Source of the DNA: Neisseria gonorrhoeae | GTDB taxonomy: Bacteria > Pseudomonadota > Gammaproteobacteria > Burkholderiales > Neisseriaceae | Direction: 5' to 3' | Assembly: GCF_003315235.1 (NCBI RefSeq) | Contig: NZ_QNRU01000001.1 | Location: 108,599 to 172,598, forward strand | Length of the DNA stretch: 64,000 bases | Part shown: piece by piece, positions 39,311-48,262 of the stretch | Layout of the letters: every line of letters begins with the position of its first letter | How positions within the stretch are numbered: position 1 is the first letter of the stretch | Notes under the pieces: model-generated | Told to the model about the DNA's origin: nothing | What the model saw: the letters and a program-made list of their open reading frames with translations, nothing else | Databases searched by the model: none | Made by a program: the position numbers and the translations under genes

Positions 39311-40162
39311 ATGACAACAGAAAATAACGCTTTTGAAAACGCCAAACACATCGACGAAACAGGCAATGAATATTGGTCGGCGCGCACCTTGCAGCAAATC
39401 TTGGAATATTCCGAATGGCGCAATTTCCAACGGGCCATTGATAAAGCCATAACCGCTTGCGAAACATCAGGAAATGACAAAAATCATCATTTTGTTGAAA
39501 CCAACAAAATGATAGCCCTTGGGAAAGGCGGGCAGCGCGAAGTGGCGGATTACCGCCTTTCCCGCTATGCCTGCTACCTGATTGTGCAAAACGGCGATCC
39601 GTCCAAAAGCGTCATTGCCGCAGGGCAAACCTACTTTGCCGTGCAAGCCCGCCGCCAAGAGCTGCAAGACGAGGCAGCATTCAGGAGTTTGGGCGAAGAC
39701 AAACAACGCCTGCTGCTTCGCAGGCAGCTGCGCGAACACAATACCGACCTTGCCGCCGCAGCCAAGGATGCAGGCGTAGAAAAACCCGTTGAGTACGCCG
39801 TCTTCCAAAACCACGGCTATCGGGGGCTATACGGAGGACTGGACAAGCAGGGCATACACAGCCGCAAAGGCTTGAAGAAAAGCCAGAGAATCCTAGACCA
39901 CATGAACGCCAGCGAACCGGCTGCCAATCTGTTTCGCGCCACGCAAACCGAAGAAAAACTACGCCGCAAAAACATCCAAGGCAAAACACAGGCAAACCGG
40001 GTGCATTTCGAAGTCGGACAAAAAGTGCGCCAAACCATTGAAGAACTGGGCGGCATCATGCCTGAAAACCAGCCCGTACCCGAGAAAAGCATCAAACAGC
40101 TTGAGAACGAAGAACAGAAAAGGCTTGCCGCAACCGAACAGCATCAAAACGGCAAAAAATAA
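39311..40162 (+). CDS. dinD: DinD family protein within the hsd operon
   Basis: A 283-aa protein with the DinD signature (EYWSARTLQQILEYSEWRNFQRAIDKA split across residues 18-45, then GGQREVADYRLSRYACYLI). In E. coli DinD is DNA-damage induced and inhibits RecA activity in vitro. Neisseria lack a classical LexA SOS circuit, so regulation here must differ. Placement between hsdM and hsdS matches gonococcal NgoAV. A role in the type I system is suggested only by position. Confidence 0.87.
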   Translation: MTTENNAFENAKHIDETGNEYWSARTLQQILEYSEWRNFQRAIDKAITACETSGNDKNHHFVETNKMIALGKGGQREVADYRLSRYACYLIVQNGDPSKSVIAAGQTYFAVQARRQELQDEAAFRSLGEDKQRLLLRRQLREHNTDLAAAAKDAGVEKPVEYAVFQNHGYRGLYGGLDKQGIHSRKGLKKSQRILDHMNASEPAANLFRATQTEEKLRRKNIQGKTQANRVHFEVGQKVRQTIEELGGIMPENQPVPEKSIKQLENEEQKRLAATEQHQNGKK

Positions 40163-40170
40163 CCGCATTC

Positions 40171-40216
40171 AGGCTACCTGAAAAAGCAGCCTGCACACGA
40201 TTTCAGGCAGCCTGAA
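40171..40216. repeat. Cluster of non-native uptake-sequence dialects
   Basis: AGGCTACCTGAA (one off the Simonsiella form), AAGCAGCCTGCA (a Kingella form) and the overlapping palindrome TTCAGGCAGCCTGAA, which holds the Kingella form AGGCAGCCTGAA one way and the Simonsiella form AGGCTGCCTGAA the other. It may also act as a hairpin after dinD. Confidence 0.75.
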
Positions 40217-40328
40217 AGCAGGACGGGCTTCAGCCCGCAGAAACAACGGCAAACGGACATAGCGGGCTGAAACCCGCCCCGCAACCGCCCCATATCCCGC
40301 CGCAGCGGGAAGGAAACGGAAAACAACC

Positions 40329-40952
40329 ATGGATATGCAAAGCAAAGCGAAAAAATTGATTGAGATGATTCAGACGGCACCGGTGGAGTGGAAGCCATTG
40401 GGGGAGGTTTTAGTTCGTACAAAAGGAACTAAGATAACTGCTGGACAAATGAAAGAAATGCATAAAGATAATGCGCCGTTAAAGATTTTTGCAGGAGGAA
40501 AAACTTTTGCATTAGTTGACTTTGATGATGTTCCTGATAAGGATATCCATAGAGAGCCTTCTATTATCGTTAAATCAAGAGGTATTATTGAATTCGAATA
40601 TTACGATAAACCATTTTCGCATAAAAATGAAATGTGGTCTTATCATTCAGTTAATAAACATATTTATATAAAATATGTTTATTATTTCTTAAAAACACAA
40701 GAAAACTATTTTCGTAATATCGGATCAAAAATGCAAATGCCACAAATAGCAACACCAGATACAGATAACTATAAAATCCCCATCCCATCATTGGAAACCC
40801 AACAAAAAATTGTAAAAATACTTGACAAATTCACCGAGCTGGAAGCTACGCTGGAAGCTACGCTGGAAGCGGAATTAGCCCTGCGCAAACGCCAATACCG
40901 GTATTACCGCGACTTACTTTTAGATTTTGACAATCAAATCGGGGGGGGATAG
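40329..40952 (+). CDS. hsdS: HsdS specificity subunit, first half (phase-off form)
   Basis: The 207-aa half subunit has one target recognition domain (residues about 15-165, AT-rich DNA unlike its neighbours) and a conserved spacer helix (PSLETQQKIVKILDKF, then LEATLEATLEAEL and LRKRQYRYYRDLLLDF). It ends when a run of eight G (40941-40948) leads to TAG. One more G or two fewer would fuse it to the second half at 40982. Half-length HsdS proteins can dimerise into a working specificity unit with a palindromic target, as reported for NgoAV. The second ATG at 40335 is an alternative start. Confidence 0.9.
   Translation: MDMQSKAKKLIEMIQTAPVEWKPLGEVLVRTKGTKITAGQMKEMHKDNAPLKIFAGGKTFALVDFDDVPDKDIHREPSIIVKSRGIIEFEYYDKPFSHKNEMWSYHSVNKHIYIKYVYYFLKTQENYFRNIGSKMQMPQIATPDTDNYKIPIPSLETQQKIVKILDKFTELEATLEATLEAELALRKRQYRYYRDLLLDFDNQIGGG
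40839..40870 (+). repeat. 12-bp tandem repeat in the hsdS spacer helix
   Basis: CTGGAAGCTACG occurs twice, followed by a partial third unit CTGGAAGC. Each unit encodes four residues of the TLEA type, like the TAEL repeats in EcoR124I, where copy number sets the spacer of the target site. Confidence 0.85.
40941..40948 (+). repeat. G8 homopolymer tract, phase-variation switch
   Basis: Eight G residues at the end of the first hsdS half. With eight the frame hits TAG at 40950; with seven it would hit TGA; with nine or six it continues as GGG-ATA-GCT into the second half. Confidence 0.88.
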
Positions 40953-40981
40953 CTGACGGCTATCAATGCCGTCTGAAAAAT

Positions 40982-41551
40982 GTGGTTTGGAAGACGTTGG
41001 GGGAGGTTGCCGAATATTCAAAAAACCGTATTTGTTCGGATAAACTGAACGAACATAATTACGTTGGCGTGGATAATCTCTTACAAAATAGAGAAGGTAA
41101 AAAGTTATCCGGTTATGTTCCAAGCGAAGGAAAAATGACAGAATATATTGTCAATGACATTTTGATTGGAAATATCCGTCCGTATTTGAAAAAAATCTGG
41201 CAGGCAGACTGCACGGGCGGAACAAACGGTGATGTTTTGGTTATCCGGGTAACAGATGAAAAGGTTAATCCAAAATATCTGTATCAGGTATTGGCCGATG
41301 ATAAATTTTTTGCTTTTAATATGAAGCACGCCAAAGGTGCAAAAATGCCGCGTGGCAGCAAAGCAGCGATTATGCAATATAAAATCCCCATCCCCCCGCT
41401 CCCCGAACAGGAAAAAATCGTCGCCATCCTAGGCAAATTCGATACCCTGACCCACTCCGTCAGCGAAGGCCTGCCGCACGAAATCGCCCTGCGCCGCAAA
41501 CAATACGAATATTACCGCGAACAGCTGCTTGCCTTCCCCAAGGCTGCCTGA
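40982..41551 (+). CDS. hsdS: HsdS specificity subunit, second half
   Basis: A 189-aa frame starting at GTG (VWKTLGEVAEYSK, parallel to VEWKPLGEVL of the first half). It holds a second recognition domain and spacer helix (PLPEQEKIVAILGKFDTL and LRRKQYEYYREQLLAF). No ribosome-binding site precedes the GTG, so it may be expressed mainly when the upstream G tract is in the fused phase, giving one protein of about 407 aa. A native DUS lies at the junction. Confidence 0.82.
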   Translation: MVWKTLGEVAEYSKNRICSDKLNEHNYVGVDNLLQNREGKKLSGYVPSEGKMTEYIVNDILIGNIRPYLKKIWQADCTGGTNGDVLVIRVTDEKVNPKYLYQVLADDKFFAFNMKHAKGAKMPRGSKAAIMQYKIPIPPLPEQEKIVAILGKFDTLTHSVSEGLPHEIALRRKQYEYYREQLLAFPKAA

Positions 41552-41580
41552 AAAAGCAGCCTGCACTTTTTCAGGCAGCC
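41541..41580 (+). terminator. Hairpin of Simonsiella/Kingella-type uptake sequences after hsdS
   Basis: AGGCTGCCTGAA pairs with TTCAGGCAGCC across a loop that holds AAGCAGCCTGCA. The first arm overlaps the hsdS stop. No long T run follows, so termination may be partial. Confidence 0.65.
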
Positions 41581-41601
41581 CAATCCGAACATCAAACCGT
41601 T

Positions 41602-41756
41602 TATAGTGAATTAACAAAAATCAGGACAAGGCGGCGAGCCGCAGACAGTACAAATAGTACGGAACCGATTCACTTGGTGCTTGGGTGCCTTAGGGAATCG
41701 TTCTCTTTGAGCTAAGGCGAGCCAACGCAGTACCGGTTTAAATTTAATTCACTATA
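41602..41756. mobile_element. Full-length Correia element (CREE) between hsdS and hsdR
   Basis: About 155 bp bounded by TATAGTGAATTAAC and TTAATTCACTATA including the TA duplication. The interior matches the copy at 34546 closely (CAAGGCGGCG, CAGACAGTAC, CCGGTTTAAA). It lies 26 bp before hsdR and could supply a promoter or an RNase III cleavage site. Confidence 0.92.
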
Positions 41757-41782
41757 AAACCCGACACCGCAAAGGACGACCC

Positions 41783-44700
41783 ATGAACCTCGAAACCAAA
41801 CCCATCGCCGAAACGCCGAATTTCATCGTGCTCGACCAATATGAAAAAATCGAACAGTCGGGCAGCTACCAATCGGAAAACCGGTTGGAAGCGGAGTTAA
41901 TCGCCGATTTGCAAAATCAGGGGTACGAATACCGCAAGGATTTGAACAGCCAAAGCAGGCTGCTGGAAAACCTGCGCGCCCAGTTGCAGCGGCTGAACGA
42001 TGTGGCGTTTTCAGACGGCGAATGGGCGCGGTTTTTGACGGAATATCTGGACAGGCCGGCTGAAAACATTACCGATAAAACCCGCAAAATCCACGACGAC
42101 CATATTTACGATTTCGCTTTTGATGACGGCCGTCTGAAAAACATTTATCTGCTGGACAAGAAAAACCTTGCCCGCAACCATGTGCAGCTTATCAACCAGT
42201 TTGAGCAGACGGGCACGCATGCAAACCGTTATGACGTTACCGTGTTGGTAAACGGCCTGCCGCTGGTGCAGATTGAATTGAAAAAGCGCGGTGTGGCGGT
42301 GCGCGAGGCATTCAATCAGGTGCACCGTTACAGCAAAGAGAGCTTCAACAGCGAAAATTCGCTGTTCAAATTCCTGCAAATCTTCGTGATTTCCAACGGC
42401 ACGGACACGCGCTATTTCGCCAACACCACCAAGCGCGACAAAAACAGCTTCGATTTCACGATGAATTGGGCGCGGTCGGACAATCATCCGATTAAGGATT
42501 TGAAAGACTTTACCGCCACGTTCCTGCAAAAAAGCGTATTGCTGAGCGTTTTGCTGCATTACAGCGTGTTCGATGCGAATGATACGCTGCTGATTATGCG
42601 GCCGTACCAGATTGCCGCCGCCGAACGCATTTTGTGGAAAATCAACAGCTCGGCGCAGGCGAAGAATTGGAGCGGGCCGGAAAGCGGCGGCTATGTTTGG
42701 CATACCACGGGCAGCGGCAAAACGCTGACCGGCTTTAAGGCGGCGCGTCTGGCGACGGAATCGGCGTTTATCGACAAGGTTTTCTTCGTGGTGGACAGGA
42801 AGGATTTGGACTATCAGACGATGAAGGAATACCAACGTTTTTCGCCCGACAGCGTAAACGGCTCGGAAAGTACGGCGGGCTTGAAACGCAATTTGGAAAA
42901 AGACGGCAACAAAATCATCGTTACCACCATCCAAAAGCTGAACAACCTGATGAAAAGTGAAGATAATCTGCCGGTTTATCACCGGCAGGTTGTATTTATT
43001 TTCGACGAATGCCACCGCTCGCAATTCGGCGAAGCGCAAAAAAACCTGAAAAAGAAATTTAAAAAATTCTGCCAGTTCGGCTTTACCGGCACGCCGATTT
43101 TTCCCGAAAACGCTTTGGGCGCGGAAACCACGGCGGGCGTGTTCGGGCGGGAGCTGCATTCTTATGTGATTACCGATGCCATCCGCGATGAAAAAGTATT
43201 GAAATTCAAAGTGGATTACAACGATGTGCGCCCGCAGTTCAAAGCCGTGGAAGCGGAACAGGACGAGAAGGAACTGAGTGCCGCCGAAAACCGCCAAGCC
43301 CTGCTGCACCCCGAACGCATCCGCGAAATCACGCAATATATCCTGAGCCGGTTCAGGCAGAAAACGCACCGCTTGAATGCGGGCGGCAAAGGCTTCAACG
43401 CCATGTTTGCCGTCAGCAGCGTGGATGCGGCGAAGTGCTATTACGAAGCGTTCAAAACACAACAGGCAGGCAGCCTGCACCCGTTGAAAACAGCCACCAT
43501 TTTTTCCTTTGCCGCCAACGAAGAGCAAAACGCCGTCGGTGAAATTGTTGACGAGACCTTTGAACCGGAAGCGATGGACAGCAGCGCGAAAGAATTTTTG
43601 CAGGCTGCCATCAACGATTACAACGCCTGTTTCAAAACCAATTTCGGCACGGACAGCAAAGCCTTTCAGAACTACTACCGCGATTTGGCAAAACGGGTGA
43701 AAAACCGGGAAGTGGACTTGCTGATTGTGGTCGGCATGTTTTTGACGGGTTTTGACGCACCGACGCTGAATACGCTGTTCGTCGATAAAAACCTGCGCTA
43801 TCACGGCCTGATGCAGGCGTTTTCTCGCACCAACCGCATTTACGATGCTACCAAAACCTTCGGCAACATTGTCTGCTTCCGCGACTTGGAGCAGGCAACC
43901 ATTGATGCGATCACGCTCTTCGGCGACAAAAACACCAAAAATATAGTGCTGGAAAAAAGCTACGAAGAATACATGAACGGCTATACCGACAGCCAGACCG
44001 GCGAAGCACGGCGCGGTTATCTGGATGTAGCAAAAGAATTGCACGAGCGTTTCCCCGATCCCGACAAAATCGAAACGGAAAAAGACAAAAAAGATTTTGC
44101 CAAACTCTTCGGCGAATACCTGCGGGCGGAAAACGTATTGCAGAACTACGATGAATTTGCCGCGCTGCGCGAATTGCAGAATGTGGACGCGGCGGACGAA
44201 GATGCGATGAAGGCGTTTCAGGAAAAATACTACCTGAGCGACGAAGACGTGCAGGAAATGCGGAAAGTGCCGATGCCGTCTGAAAGGGCGGTGCAGGACT
44301 ACCGTTCCGCCTATAACGACATCCGAGACTGGCTGCGCCGCCAAAAAGCAGGCGAACAGAAAGAACAGTCAAAAATCGACTGGGACGATGTGGTTTTTGA
44401 GGTGGATTTGCTCAAATCGCAGGAAATCAATCTGGATTACATCCTGCAACTGGTTTTCGAGCATCACAAAAAAATCAAAGGCAAAGCGGAGCTGGTGGAA
44501 GAAATCCGCCGCATCATCCGCGCCAGCATCGGCCACCGCGCCAAAGAGGGCCTGATTGTGGATTTCATCAACGATACGGATTTGGACAAAGTGCCCGACG
44601 TTCCCGCCATACTGGAAACCTTCTACACCTACGCGCAAGAGGTGATGCGGCACGAAGCGGCAGGATTGATTGCCGCCGAAGGCCTGAACGAAACCGCCGC

Positions 44701-44881
44701 CAAACGCTATTTGACCGGCTCGCTCAAACGCGGCTATGCCAGCGAAAACGGCACGGAACTGACCGAAACCCTGCCGAAAATGAGTCCGCTCAACCCGCAA
44801 TATCTGACGAAGAAACAAAGCGTCTTCCAAAAAATCGCGGCGTTTGTGGAGAAGTTTGCCGGAATAGGGGCCGATATTTGA
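41783..44881 (+). CDS. hsdR: Type I restriction endonuclease subunit HsdR
   Basis: The motor and nuclease subunit that translocates DNA and cuts remote from unmodified targets. The 1032-aa protein has an N-terminal nuclease with QIELKKRG (ExK), the SF2 helicase P-loop TTGSGKT near residue 310, DEAD-type box [10 protein letters not shown], and TGTPIF. The C-terminal helical domain binds HsdM. The frame is intact, so restriction should work if a functional HsdS is made. It carries native DUS (near 42005, 42130 and 44276). Confidence 0.95.
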   Translation: MNLETKPIAETPNFIVLDQYEKIEQSGSYQSENRLEAELIADLQNQGYEYRKDLNSQSRLLENLRAQLQRLNDVAFSDGEWARFLTEYLDRPAENITDKTRKIHDDHIYDFAFDDGRLKNIYLLDKKNLARNHVQLINQFEQTGTHANRYDVTVLVNGLPLVQIELKKRGVAVREAFNQVHRYSKESFNSENSLFKFLQIFVISNGTDTRYFANTTKRDKNSFDFTMNWARSDNHPIKDLKDFTATFLQKSVLLSVLLHYSVFDANDTLLIMRPYQIAAAERILWKINSSAQAKNWSGPESGGYVWHTTGSGKTLTGFKAARLATESAFIDKVFFVVDRKDLDYQTMKEYQRFSPDSVNGSESTAGLKRNLEKDGNKIIVTTIQKLNNLMKSEDNLPVYHRQVVFIFDECHRSQFGEAQKNLKKKFKKFCQFGFTGTPIFPENALGAETTAGVFGRELHSYVITDAIRDEKVLKFKVDYNDVRPQFKAVEAEQDEKELSAAENRQALLHPERIREITQYILSRFRQKTHRLNAGGKGFNAMFAVSSVDAAKCYYEAFKTQQAGSLHPLKTATIFSFAANEEQNAVGEIVDETFEPEAMDSSAKEFLQAAINDYNACFKTNFGTDSKAFQNYYRDLAKRVKNREVDLLIVVGMFLTGFDAPTLNTLFVDKNLRYHGLMQAFSRTNRIYDATKTFGNIVCFRDLEQATIDAITLFGDKNTKNIVLEKSYEEYMNGYTDSQTGEARRGYLDVAKELHERFPDPDKIETEKDKKDFAKLFGEYLRAENVLQNYDEFAALRELQNVDAADEDAMKAFQEKYYLSDEDVQEMRKVPMPSERAVQDYRSAYNDIRDWLRRQKAGEQKEQSKIDWDDVVFEVDLLKSQEINLDYILQLVFEHHKKIKGKAELVEEIRRIIRASIGHRAKEGLIVDFINDTDLDKVPDVPAILETFYTYAQEVMRHEAAGLIAAEGLNETAAKRYLTGSLKRGYASENGTELTETLPKMSPLNPQYLTKKQSVFQKIAAFVEKFAGIGADI

Positions 44882-44883
44882 CA

Positions 44884-44917
44884 AAATGCCGTCTGAACCT
44901 TTCAGACGGCATTTTTG
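44884..44917. terminator. Bidirectional DUS terminator between hsdR and clpA
   Basis: ATGCCGTCTGAA inverted pair with a 5-base loop and T run, between convergent genes. Confidence 0.87.
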
Positions 44918-44920
44918 ATT

Positions 44921-47212
44921 TTATGCGGAGGCGGTTTTTATTTTGACCTTGCTTTTCTTAAACTTCAATACGGCTTCTTCTTTCGCCGCATCCCAGTCTA
45001 TCCGCACAAAGCCGCCGTCGGCGAGTTTGCCGAACAGGAGTTCGTCGGCGAGCGGTTTGCGGATTTTTTCCTGAATCAGGCGGTGCATCGGGCGCGCGCC
45101 CATTTGCGGGTCGAAACCTTTTTCTGCCAAGTATTTACGCAATGCCGGTGTGAATTCGGCTTCGACTTTTTTGTCGAGGAGCCGGTGTTCGAGCTGGAGC
45201 AGGAATTTGTCCACGACTTTGACGATGATGGGTTCGGACAAAGGTGCAAACGGGATGATCGCGTCCAAGCGGTTGCGGAACTCGGGCGTGAAGAGTTTGT
45301 TGATTGCCTGCATTTCGTCGCCGCGCTCGCGTTTGGCGGTAAAGCCTAGGCTGGGTCGGCTGAGGCTTTCTGCGCCTGCGTTGGTGGTCATGATCAGGAT
45401 GACGTTGCGGAAATCGGCGCTCTTACCGTTGTTATCGGTCAGTTTGCCTGCGTCCATGACTTGCAGGAGGACGTTGAAAATATCTGGATGGGCTTTTTCG
45501 ATTTCGTCCAAGAGCAACACGCAATGAGGCTGCTTGTTGACGGCTTCGGTCAAAAGGCCGCCTTGTTCAAAGCCGACGTAGCCCGGTGGCGCGCCGATGA
45601 GTCGCGATACGGCGTGGCGTTCCATGTATTCGGACATATCAAAGCGTTGCAGCGGTACGCCCATTGAGTAGGCAAGCTGTTTGGCGACTTCGGTTTTGCC
45701 GACGCCGGTAGGGCCGGAGAAGAGGAAGCTGCCTATCGGTTTGTCGGGCAGCCCCAAGCCCGAACGCGACATTTTGACGGCGGAAACCAGCGCGTCGATG
45801 GCGTCTTCCTGCCCGTAAACCATATTGTTCAAATCGCGGCCGAGGAATTGCAACACTTGTTTGTCGTCGTGCGACACGGTCTTTTCGGGAATCCGCGCGA
45901 CTTTGGCGATGACGGTTTCGATTTGCGCTTTGCCGATGACTTTTTTCTGTTTGGATTTGGGCAGAATCCGTTGCGCCGCGCCTGCTTCGTCCATTACGTC
46001 GATGGCTTTGTCGGGCAGGAAGCGCTCGTTGATGTAGCGGGCGGAGAGTTCGGCGGCGGCTTCGAGTGCGCCTTGCGTGTAGCGGACTTGGTGGAAGGCT
46101 TCGAACATCGGTTTCAAGCCGCGCAGGATTTGAACGGTTTCGGCAACGGTGGGTTCGACCACGTCGATTTTCTGGAAGCGGCGGCTTAGGGCGTGGTCTT
46201 TGTCAAAAATAGTACGGTATTCGTCGTAAGTGGTTGCGCCGATACAGCGCAATGAACCTTTCGCCAATGCGGGTTTGAGCAGGTTGGACGCGTCCATCGT
46301 GCCGCCGCCGGTGCTGCCCGCGCCGATGATGGTGTGGATTTCGTCGATGAATAAAATGGCGTGCGGGATTTTTTCGAGCTGTTTCAAGACGGATTTGACC
46401 CGCGCTTCAAAGTCGCCGCGGTATTTTGTGCCCGCCAAAAGCGAACCCATATCCAGCGCGTACACTTCGGCCTCTTTGAGCGCGTCGGGAATGTCGTCGT
46501 TGACGATTTGATGTGCCAAACCGTCCGCCAGCGCGGTTTTGCCCACGCCTGCTTCGCCGACCAAAAGCGGATTGTTTTTGCGGCGGCGGCACAGGATTTG
46601 CACCAGCCGTTCCATTTCGTGTTTGCGACCAATCAAAGGATCGATACGGCCGGCTTTGACTTCGGCGTTGAGGTTGACGGTGTACGCCGATAAAGGGTTT
46701 TTGCCCGGTTTGGTGCGGTTCTCATTATCGTCGTCCATGCCGTCTGAAAAATAGTTGCCATCGTCTTCATCTTCATCGGGAGAGCCGTGGGCAATACAGC
46801 GCAAAACTTCAAAACGCGTAACCGATTGCAGCTTGAGGAAATAGACGGCGTGGCTGTCGGTTTCGCTCATCAGCGCGACCAAAACGTCCAAAGGCTCGGC
46901 CAAGCCTTTGCCTGCCGATTGGGTATGCACCATCGCCCGCTGGATGACGCGTTGGAAGCCGAGCGTGGGCCGGGTTTCGACCGTGTCTAAAAGGTGGTCG
47001 GGAATCAGGGGGGTGTTTTCGGCAACGCTGGCGGCGAGTTGTTCGGACACCGCTTTTAAATCCGCACCGCAGAGTTTTAAGACGTTCGGCACGGCGGCAT
47101 CTTCTTCGATGAGTACCAAAAGCAGATGCTCGAGGCTGATAAATTCATAATGAGCCTTACGCGCCTCGCGGTAAAGCTGCTGCAAAATCTGTTCCAATTC
47201 AGGGGCAAGCAT
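44921..47212 (-). CDS. clpA: ATP-dependent Clp protease ATP-binding subunit ClpA
   Basis: Unfoldase that feeds substrates to ClpP. The 763-aa protein has an N-domain (about 1-145), Walker A of the first AAA domain GEAGVGKT and of the second GPTGVGKT, and the Walker B LLLDEIEKAHPD. The linker after the N-domain is partly encoded by a DUS (FSDGM). The ATG at 47212 follows GAGGAGA; an ATG at 47230 lies inside clpS and is less likely. It is cotranscribed with its adaptor clpS. Confidence 0.96.
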   Translation of the reverse strand: MLAPELEQILQQLYREARKAHYEFISLEHLLLVLIEEDAAVPNVLKLCGADLKAVSEQLAASVAENTPLIPDHLLDTVETRPTLGFQRVIQRAMVHTQSAGKGLAEPLDVLVALMSETDSHAVYFLKLQSVTRFEVLRCIAHGSPDEDEDDGNYFSDGMDDDNENRTKPGKNPLSAYTVNLNAEVKAGRIDPLIGRKHEMERLVQILCRRRKNNPLLVGEAGVGKTALADGLAHQIVNDDIPDALKEAEVYALDMGSLLAGTKYRGDFEARVKSVLKQLEKIPHAILFIDEIHTIIGAGSTGGGTMDASNLLKPALAKGSLRCIGATTYDEYRTIFDKDHALSRRFQKIDVVEPTVAETVQILRGLKPMFEAFHQVRYTQGALEAAAELSARYINERFLPDKAIDVMDEAGAAQRILPKSKQKKVIGKAQIETVIAKVARIPEKTVSHDDKQVLQFLGRDLNNMVYGQEDAIDALVSAVKMSRSGLGLPDKPIGSFLFSGPTGVGKTEVAKQLAYSMGVPLQRFDMSEYMERHAVSRLIGAPPGYVGFEQGGLLTEAVNKQPHCVLLLDEIEKAHPDIFNVLLQVMDAGKLTDNNGKSADFRNVILIMTTNAGAESLSRPSLGFTAKRERGDEMQAINKLFTPEFRNRLDAIIPFAPLSEPIIVKVVDKFLLQLEHRLLDKKVEAEFTPALRKYLAEKGFDPQMGARPMHRLIQEKIRKPLADELLFGKLADGGFVRIDWDAAKEEAVLKFKKSKVKIKTASA

Positions 47213-47213
47213 A

Positions 47214-47516
47214 TTAAATCTCCTCGACAATACATTGCAGCGGATGTCCTTCGGCTTTTGCCCGCTGCATGACTTGTTGCTGTTTGGTTTGGGCGATATC
47301 GCGCGTGTAAGTGCCGCACAGGCCTTTGCCTTCGTGATGAACCGAGAGCATTACCGCTACCGCCTGTTCCTGCCCGAGCATAAAGATTTCGGTCAGGATT
47401 TCAACGACAAATTCCATCGTGGTGTAATCGTCGTTCAATAAAAATACGCCGTAACGTTTCGGCGGCAGGGTGTTCAGGCGGTGCAAAAGCGTGTCGGATT
47501 GGTGTTGCGCGGTCAT
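47214..47516 (-). CDS. clpS: Clp protease adaptor ClpS
   Basis: A 100-aa adaptor that delivers N-end-rule substrates to ClpA. The binding-pocket segment LLNDDYTTMEFVVEIL and the conserved His/Cys-containing GLCGTYTRDIA are present. The stop lies one base before the clpA ATG. An in-frame ATG at 47528 (MGHAMTAQ) would add four residues; neither start has a strong Shine-Dalgarno sequence. A single DUS lies just upstream. Confidence 0.94.
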   Translation of the reverse strand: MTAQHQSDTLLHRLNTLPPKRYGVFLLNDDYTTMEFVVEILTEIFMLGQEQAVAVMLSVHHEGKGLCGTYTRDIAQTKQQQVMQRAKAEGHPLQCIVEEI

Positions 47517-47607
47517 AGCGTGTCCCATTTGAAAGCCGCGTTCAGACGGCATTTTTGTTGTATTTTCGGTACTTTCGCCTATTTTCCCACTTTTTTGAAA
47601 ACATAGC

Positions 47608-47636
47608 TTGACGTTTTGTCTTAACAAATGTAAAAA
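47608..47636 (+). promoter_or_regulatory. Putative promoter of cspA
   Basis: TTGACG, 17-bp spacer, TAAAAA. It predicts a 5' leader of about 118 nt, long for a 67-aa gene but typical of cold-shock mRNAs. Confidence 0.55.
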
Positions 47637-47760
47637 GACGGTTAAGCAAAAGTCGGCACTCGACCAAGTATATAAAGCTGGGTAGAAACGCTGAACGTTT
47701 AAGTTTGCTGTATGCCTTATTTTGCTGATTTTGTTAATTTTTAAGTATAGGAAGTTTCTA

Positions 47761-47964
47761 ATGGCAACCGGTATCGTAAAATGGTTTAACGACGCTAAAG
47801 GTTTTGGTTTCATCACTCCTGACGAAGGCGGCGAAGATTTGTTCGCACACTTCTCAGCGATCAATATGGAAGGTTTCAAAACCCTGAAAGAAGGCCAACG
47901 CGTCTCTTTCGACGTAACCACCGGCCCTAAAGGCAAACAGGCCGCCAACATTCAGGCAGCTTAA
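47761..47964 (+). CDS. cspA: Cold-shock-domain protein
   Basis: A 67-aa single cold-shock domain that binds single-stranded nucleic acid and opens RNA structure. RNP1 (KGFGFI) and the RNP2 equivalent (DLFAHFSAI) are visible. The ATG at 47761 gives the standard length; the upstream frame is leader. A tight stem terminator follows 29 bp after the stop. Confidence 0.95.
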
Positions 47965-47993
47965 TTCCTGATGTACGGTCAAATGTATATTTG

Positions 47994-48027
47994 AAAACGG
48001 CGGGACAGGCAATGTCCCGCCGTTTTT
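47994..48027 (+). terminator. Intrinsic terminator after cspA
   Basis: AAAACGGCGGGAC/GTCCCGCCGTTTTT with an 8-base loop. The strongest non-DUS terminator in the window. Confidence 0.93.
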
Positions 48028-48262
48028 GTCTGCCGTTTTGCCGATGGCGGAAAAGTCCCCAATCCCCGCCCGCCTTATCCTGAACTTGTGTGTACCCTGT
48101 TGTGGGCAAGTGGCTTAGTATTTTGACGGATAAGGGAAAATCAGTGCTGATGAAAAAAATGTGCAATGTCGCCGGTAAAAGGCGGTGCGGCATAAAACGG
48201 CAAACGGGCAGGCACGGGGCAAAACGCGCCGCCTTCGTCTTCAGACGGCATCGGCAGGGCGT

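Noticed and set aside
40980..40982. ATG at 40980 as start of the second hsdS half
   Set aside because: It is in a different frame from the recognition domain; the in-frame codon is GTG at 40982.
42011..44344. 777-aa minus-strand open frame opposite hsdR
   Set aside because: Composition (runs of F, V, Q, R) is that of an antisense shadow of a GC-skewed gene; it has no domain and hsdR on the plus strand has clear motifs.
47965..48262. Small ORFs between cspA and pmbA
   Set aside because: Frames are short, Arg-rich and without ribosome-binding sites; apart from the cspA terminator and one DUS near 48240 I see nothing in this gap.
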